DNA of 64,000 bases from the NCBI GenBank assembly GCA_963711255.1, contig CAVQDO010000023.1, forward strand, positions 186,001 through 250,000. Direction: 5' to 3'. A program made the translations under genes and the position numbers. Each line of letters starts with the position of its first letter. The first letter of the stretch is position 1. The notes under the pieces were generated by a model. It made no database searches, was not told the DNA's origin, and saw nothing but the letters and a program-made list of their open reading frames with translations. The DNA comes from GCA-2746365 sp963711255. GTDB lineage: Bacteria; Pseudomonadota; Gammaproteobacteria; SZUA-229. This document shows positions 61,460 to 64,000 of the stretch, one piece after another.

Positions 61460-61894
61460 ATGAGCGTACCTGTAACCCCAAAATTGACGGCAGATGTCAT
61501 CATTGAAATGCCACTGCTTGATGATAAACCGATTATTCTTATTGAACGAAAATACGAACCTTATGGCTGGGCTATTCCCGGCGGTTTTGTCGAAGTCGGT
61601 GAAACCATCGCTACAGCCGCACGCCGGGAAGCGCTGGAAGAGACCAGCCTGGATGTTGAGCTGGATTTACTTCTGGGCATCTATTCAGACCCAAAACGTG
61701 ATTTCAGGGGGCATACCAGTTGTGCGGTTTTTATAGGTAATGCCGCTGGAAAGCCCATGGCAGCGGATGATGCCAAAGATATCGCGCTGTTTGACCCTTT
61801 CAATGTTGATGTAGAACTGGCCTTTGATCATGAGCAGATTATCAGGGATTATTGTGATTATCGGCGTGATGGCATCATCAAACTCCCCCTGTGA
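61460..61894 (+). CDS. NUDIX hydrolase
   Basis: A 144-residue cytoplasmic NUDIX protein. The Nudix box is GGFVEVGETIATAARREALE followed by ETSL (about residues 38-61); the usual Gly after the last Glu pair is Ser here. The Pro three residues before the box (AIPGGF) is common in ADP-ribose or (deoxy)nucleoside-triphosphate pyrophosphatases. Substrate undetermined. It follows hslR by 44 bases and may be co-transcribed with it. Confidence 0.85.
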   Translation: MSVPVTPKLTADVIIEMPLLDDKPIILIERKYEPYGWAIPGGFVEVGETIATAARREALEETSLDVELDLLLGIYSDPKRDFRGHTSCAVFIGNAAGKPMAADDAKDIALFDPFNVDVELAFDHEQIIRDYCDYRRDGIIKLPL

Positions 61895-62052
61895 AGCCTG
61901 CAATGATGCTTCTGCTGATGGCCAATCTGGCTGTTTCCGAACAGGCACAATTACACGAATCTCAGAGTTTTTATAAGTCTCTGTTTTTGGTATAATTTTC
62001 CATTAAGAGTTTATGCAGTCTTTTCAGGATGTCCTTCATTGAGTAAGCAAAC

Positions 62053-62721
62053 GTGAGTAACAGAACGCTGTCTATCGACGACCGCCTATATGACTATATT
62101 TGCGAAGTCTCTATAAACGAATCTGAACTACTGAAACAGCTGCGTGATGAAACTGCATTGCTGGATTATTCTGTGATGCAAATATCGCCGGAGCAGGGAC
62201 AGTTTATGTCGTTGCTGATAAAGTTGATGGCGGCAAAACGGGCGATAGAGATTGGCACCTTTACCGGTTACAGTTCAATATGTGTAGCCAGTGCAATGCC
62301 TGACGAGGGAAAATTGATTTGTTGTGATACCTCACCCCAATGGACCCGTATCGCAGAAAAATACTGGGCCCGTGCCGGGCTGGAAAATAAAATAGAGCTG
62401 TTTACACAGCCGGCCCAGCTAACATTGCAGCAATTACTTGATGATGGAAATGAGAAAACATTTGATTTTATTTTCATTGATGCTGATAAACAAAACTACA
62501 TCAGCTATTACGAAATGGCCCTGCAGTTATTAAGAAAGGGCGGAGTGATAGCCGTAGATAATACTTTATGGTCCGGTGCTGTAGCTGATCCGGACAATAA
62601 CGAACCAGGAACGCGTGCAATCCGCCGTTTTAATGAAATGATCAAAAAAGACAGTCGTGTATCAACCAGCCTTGTTACCATCGGTGACGGCTTAACCTTA
62701 ATTTTAAAAGAGTTCGATTAG
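62053..62721 (+). CDS. Class I SAM O-methyltransferase (family 3)
   Basis: A 222-residue cytoplasmic methyltransferase of the caffeoyl-CoA O-methyltransferase type. The SAM-binding segment AIEIGTFTGYSSICVASAMP (about residues 63-82), the acidic loop FDFIFIDADKQNYI and the metal-linked DNTLWSGAVADP are typical. The substrate of bacterial members is mostly unknown; catechol-like compounds are the general class. GTG start at 62053. It is 2 bases before pcnB, so the two are probably co-transcribed. Confidence 0.86.
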   Translation: MSNRTLSIDDRLYDYICEVSINESELLKQLRDETALLDYSVMQISPEQGQFMSLLIKLMAAKRAIEIGTFTGYSSICVASAMPDEGKLICCDTSPQWTRIAEKYWARAGLENKIELFTQPAQLTLQQLLDDGNEKTFDFIFIDADKQNYISYYEMALQLLRKGGVIAVDNTLWSGAVADPDNNEPGTRAIRRFNEMIKKDSRVSTSLVTIGDGLTLILKEFD

Positions 62722-62723
62722 TT

Positions 62724-64000
62724 ATGTTGAACTGGTTAAAGTCGTTACACAAAAAGAAATCTGCAACTAAAAACAAGCCTGCAGCTAAAAAGAAAGCTAA
62801 ATCTCGCTCTACTGCAGCAAAACATGCTGCCGGCAGTGATGCGGTAATACTTTCTCGCGGTGAGCATGGTATCTCACGAAATAACATAGATAAACACGCC
62901 TTGAAGGTACTTTACCGGCTTCACAAGTCCGGTTTTCATGCCTGCCTGGTTGGTGGCGCGGTACGTGATTTACTGCTGGGTATTACACCTAAAGACTTTG
63001 ATGTGGCGACGGATGCTACGCCAGAGGAAGTTAACCGGCTGTTTCGAAACTGTCGCTTGATTGGTCGCCGTTTCCGTCTGGCGCACGTGCATTTCGGCAG
63101 GCAGATTATCGAGGTGGCTACCTACCGCGCGAATCATGAAACGTCACAGTTAGGCGCACATGATGAGTCCGGTCGAATCGTTCGTGACAATGTTTTCGGT
63201 GGGCTGGCAGATGATGTCTGGCGCCGTGATTTCACTGTCAATGCTTTGTATTACGATATATCTGACTTTAGCGTGATTGATTTCGTCGGTGGTTATGAAG
63301 ACTTGAAAAAACGGCGCCTGCATCTGATTGGCGATGTCGAAACACGTTATCGTGAAGACCCGGTCAGAATGCTACGAGCATTGCGTTTTTCAGCGAAACT
63401 GGATTTTGAAATTGATGAAGAAAGCCGGGAACCCATTTATGAACTTGGCCACCTGCTGGAAGATATTCCTGCAGCACGATTATACGAGGAAGTATTAAAA
63501 CTGTTCCATTCAGGCTACGCGGTAAATAGTTTTGAACTGTTACTGGAGTTTGATTTACTGCGCCACCTTTTTCCAGAAGCCGCAAAATCAATCGAGCAGG
63601 ATGAAAATGTAAAAACCATGCTGATGGTTGCGATGCAAAGCACCGATGACCGCATACAAAAAGATATGCGGGTGACACCGGCCTTTTTACTGGCCGCATT
63701 ATTGTGGCATCCGGTTAATTCACGTGTGCATCAGATGGTTGAAAAAGGCATGCCTTATTCTGTCGCAATCCAGAAGAGTGCAACAAAAATATTAAGCCAG
63801 CAATCGGCGAGTGTTTCAATACCAAAACGATTTACTTCAACAATGCGGGATATCTGGGGTTTGCAGACACGCTTTCATTATCGTGCAGGTAAACGTGCGC
63901 AGTCTGTGCTTGAGCATGAAAAGTTTCGTGCGGGTTATGATTTTTTATGTATTCGTGTACAGGCCGGTGAGAAATCAGATACCCAGGATTTACAAAAAGA
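62724..64000 (+). CDS. pcnB: Poly(A) polymerase I (5' part, runs off the window)
   Basis: PcnB adds poly(A) tails to RNA, marking it for decay. The start ATG at 62724 follows the methyltransferase stop and gives a lysine-rich N-terminus, MLNWLKSLHKKKSATKNKP. The nucleotidyltransferase core is clear: HACLVGGAVRDLLLGITPKD, then FDVATDATPEEV (about residues 72-105) with the catalytic Asp, and RFRLAHVHFG, RRDFTVNALYYD and EDPVRMLRALRF. The 425 visible codons are open to the right edge, so the stop is outside. In related genomes folK follows. Confidence 0.95.
   Translation, partial: MLNWLKSLHKKKSATKNKPAAKKKAKSRSTAAKHAAGSDAVILSRGEHGISRNNIDKHALKVLYRLHKSGFHACLVGGAVRDLLLGITPKDFDVATDATPEEVNRLFRNCRLIGRRFRLAHVHFGRQIIEVATYRANHETSQLGAHDESGRIVRDNVFGGLADDVWRRDFTVNALYYDISDFSVIDFVGGYEDLKKRRLHLIGDVETRYREDPVRMLRALRFSAKLDFEIDEESREPIYELGHLLEDIPAARLYEEVLKLFHSGYAVNSFELLLEFDLLRHLFPEAAKSIEQDENVKTMLMVAMQSTDDRIQKDMRVTPAFLLAALLWHPVNSRVHQMVEKGMPYSVAIQKSATKILSQQSASVSIPKRFTSTMRDIWGLQTRFHYRAGKRAQSVLEHEKFRAGYDFLCIRVQAGEKSDTQDLQK

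Noticed and set aside
1..64000. tRNA and rRNA genes
   Set aside because: Intergenic sequences were read for cloverleaf patterns and TTCGAAT-type arms; none convincing was found. A tRNAscan run would settle this.

Overview
The window is a stretch of a gammaproteobacterial chromosome with moderate GC content (estimated by eye, not counted). Evidence for the lineage is the set of conserved gammaproteobacterial neighbourhoods: accD-folC-dedD-cvpA-purF; bcp-gcvR next to dapA-bamC; ppsR-ppsA; xseB-ispA-dxs; a CorC-type gene-radA pair and ypjD close to ffh; rpsP-rimM-trmD-rplS; and hslR and pcnB. There is no phage, integrase, transposase, CRISPR array, rRNA or recognisable tRNA. Genus cannot be named from the sequence alone.

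Layout. 1-8600: end of a trp operon (trpA), then fatty-acid, folate and purine genes (accD, folC, SPOR protein, cvpA, purF), a membrane protein, an L,D-transpeptidase-like protein and metZ. 8600-13600: a more lineage-specific stretch with a DUF1223 thioredoxin-like protein, two paralogous DUF2892 membrane proteins, a DUF5666 lipoprotein behind a possible structured RNA leader, a small DRR-rich protein, a Crp/Fnr regulator and a twice-frameshifted lytic transglycosylase. 13700-20840: proS, a DUF4105 envelope protein, a tautomerase, a DUF4124 protein, a LysR regulator and an AI-2E-type permease. 20930-24540: an apparently Fur-controlled porin / FMN-binding protein / PepSY membrane protein operon, divergent from a Met/Gln-rich exported protein. 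The first two operon genes carry frameshifts. 24600-31300: acyltransferase, YcaO, DUF2238, bcp, gcvR, PilZ, dapA, bamC. 31300-35660: gene-poor stretch with a double-cupin protein, a 750-base gap rich in hairpins, a truncated YfiR-like protein and a GGDEF-EAL enzyme. 35700-50300: aminotransferase, ppsR-ppsA, sixA, a TetR remnant, folE2-queD, xseB-ispA-dxs, radA, a CorC-like protein and ypjD. 50500-64000: a cAMP phosphodiesterase-like MBL protein, ffh, the rpsP operon, a large helical-repeat exported protein, htpG with a clear sigma-32 promoter, a LysM-FecR protein, hslR, a NUDIX hydrolase, an O-methyltransferase and the 5' part of pcnB.

Non-coding structure. Five copies of a long interrupted palindrome sit between genes, and two of them carry the same 110-base structured repeat at their left arm. 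A 51-base tandem duplication covers the start codon of hslR. Strong hairpins mark several transcription ends.

The points most worth following are the Fur-controlled porin/flavoprotein/PepSY module (a plausible extracytoplasmic ferric-reduction system), the three-way-junction leader before the DUF5666 gene, the hairpin-rich gap at 32.5-33.3 kb, the nested repeats, and the shortened YfiR partner of the c-di-GMP enzyme. At least four single-base frameshifts lie in three neighbouring exported-protein genes. They may be real decay or assembly errors, and the sequence alone cannot tell.
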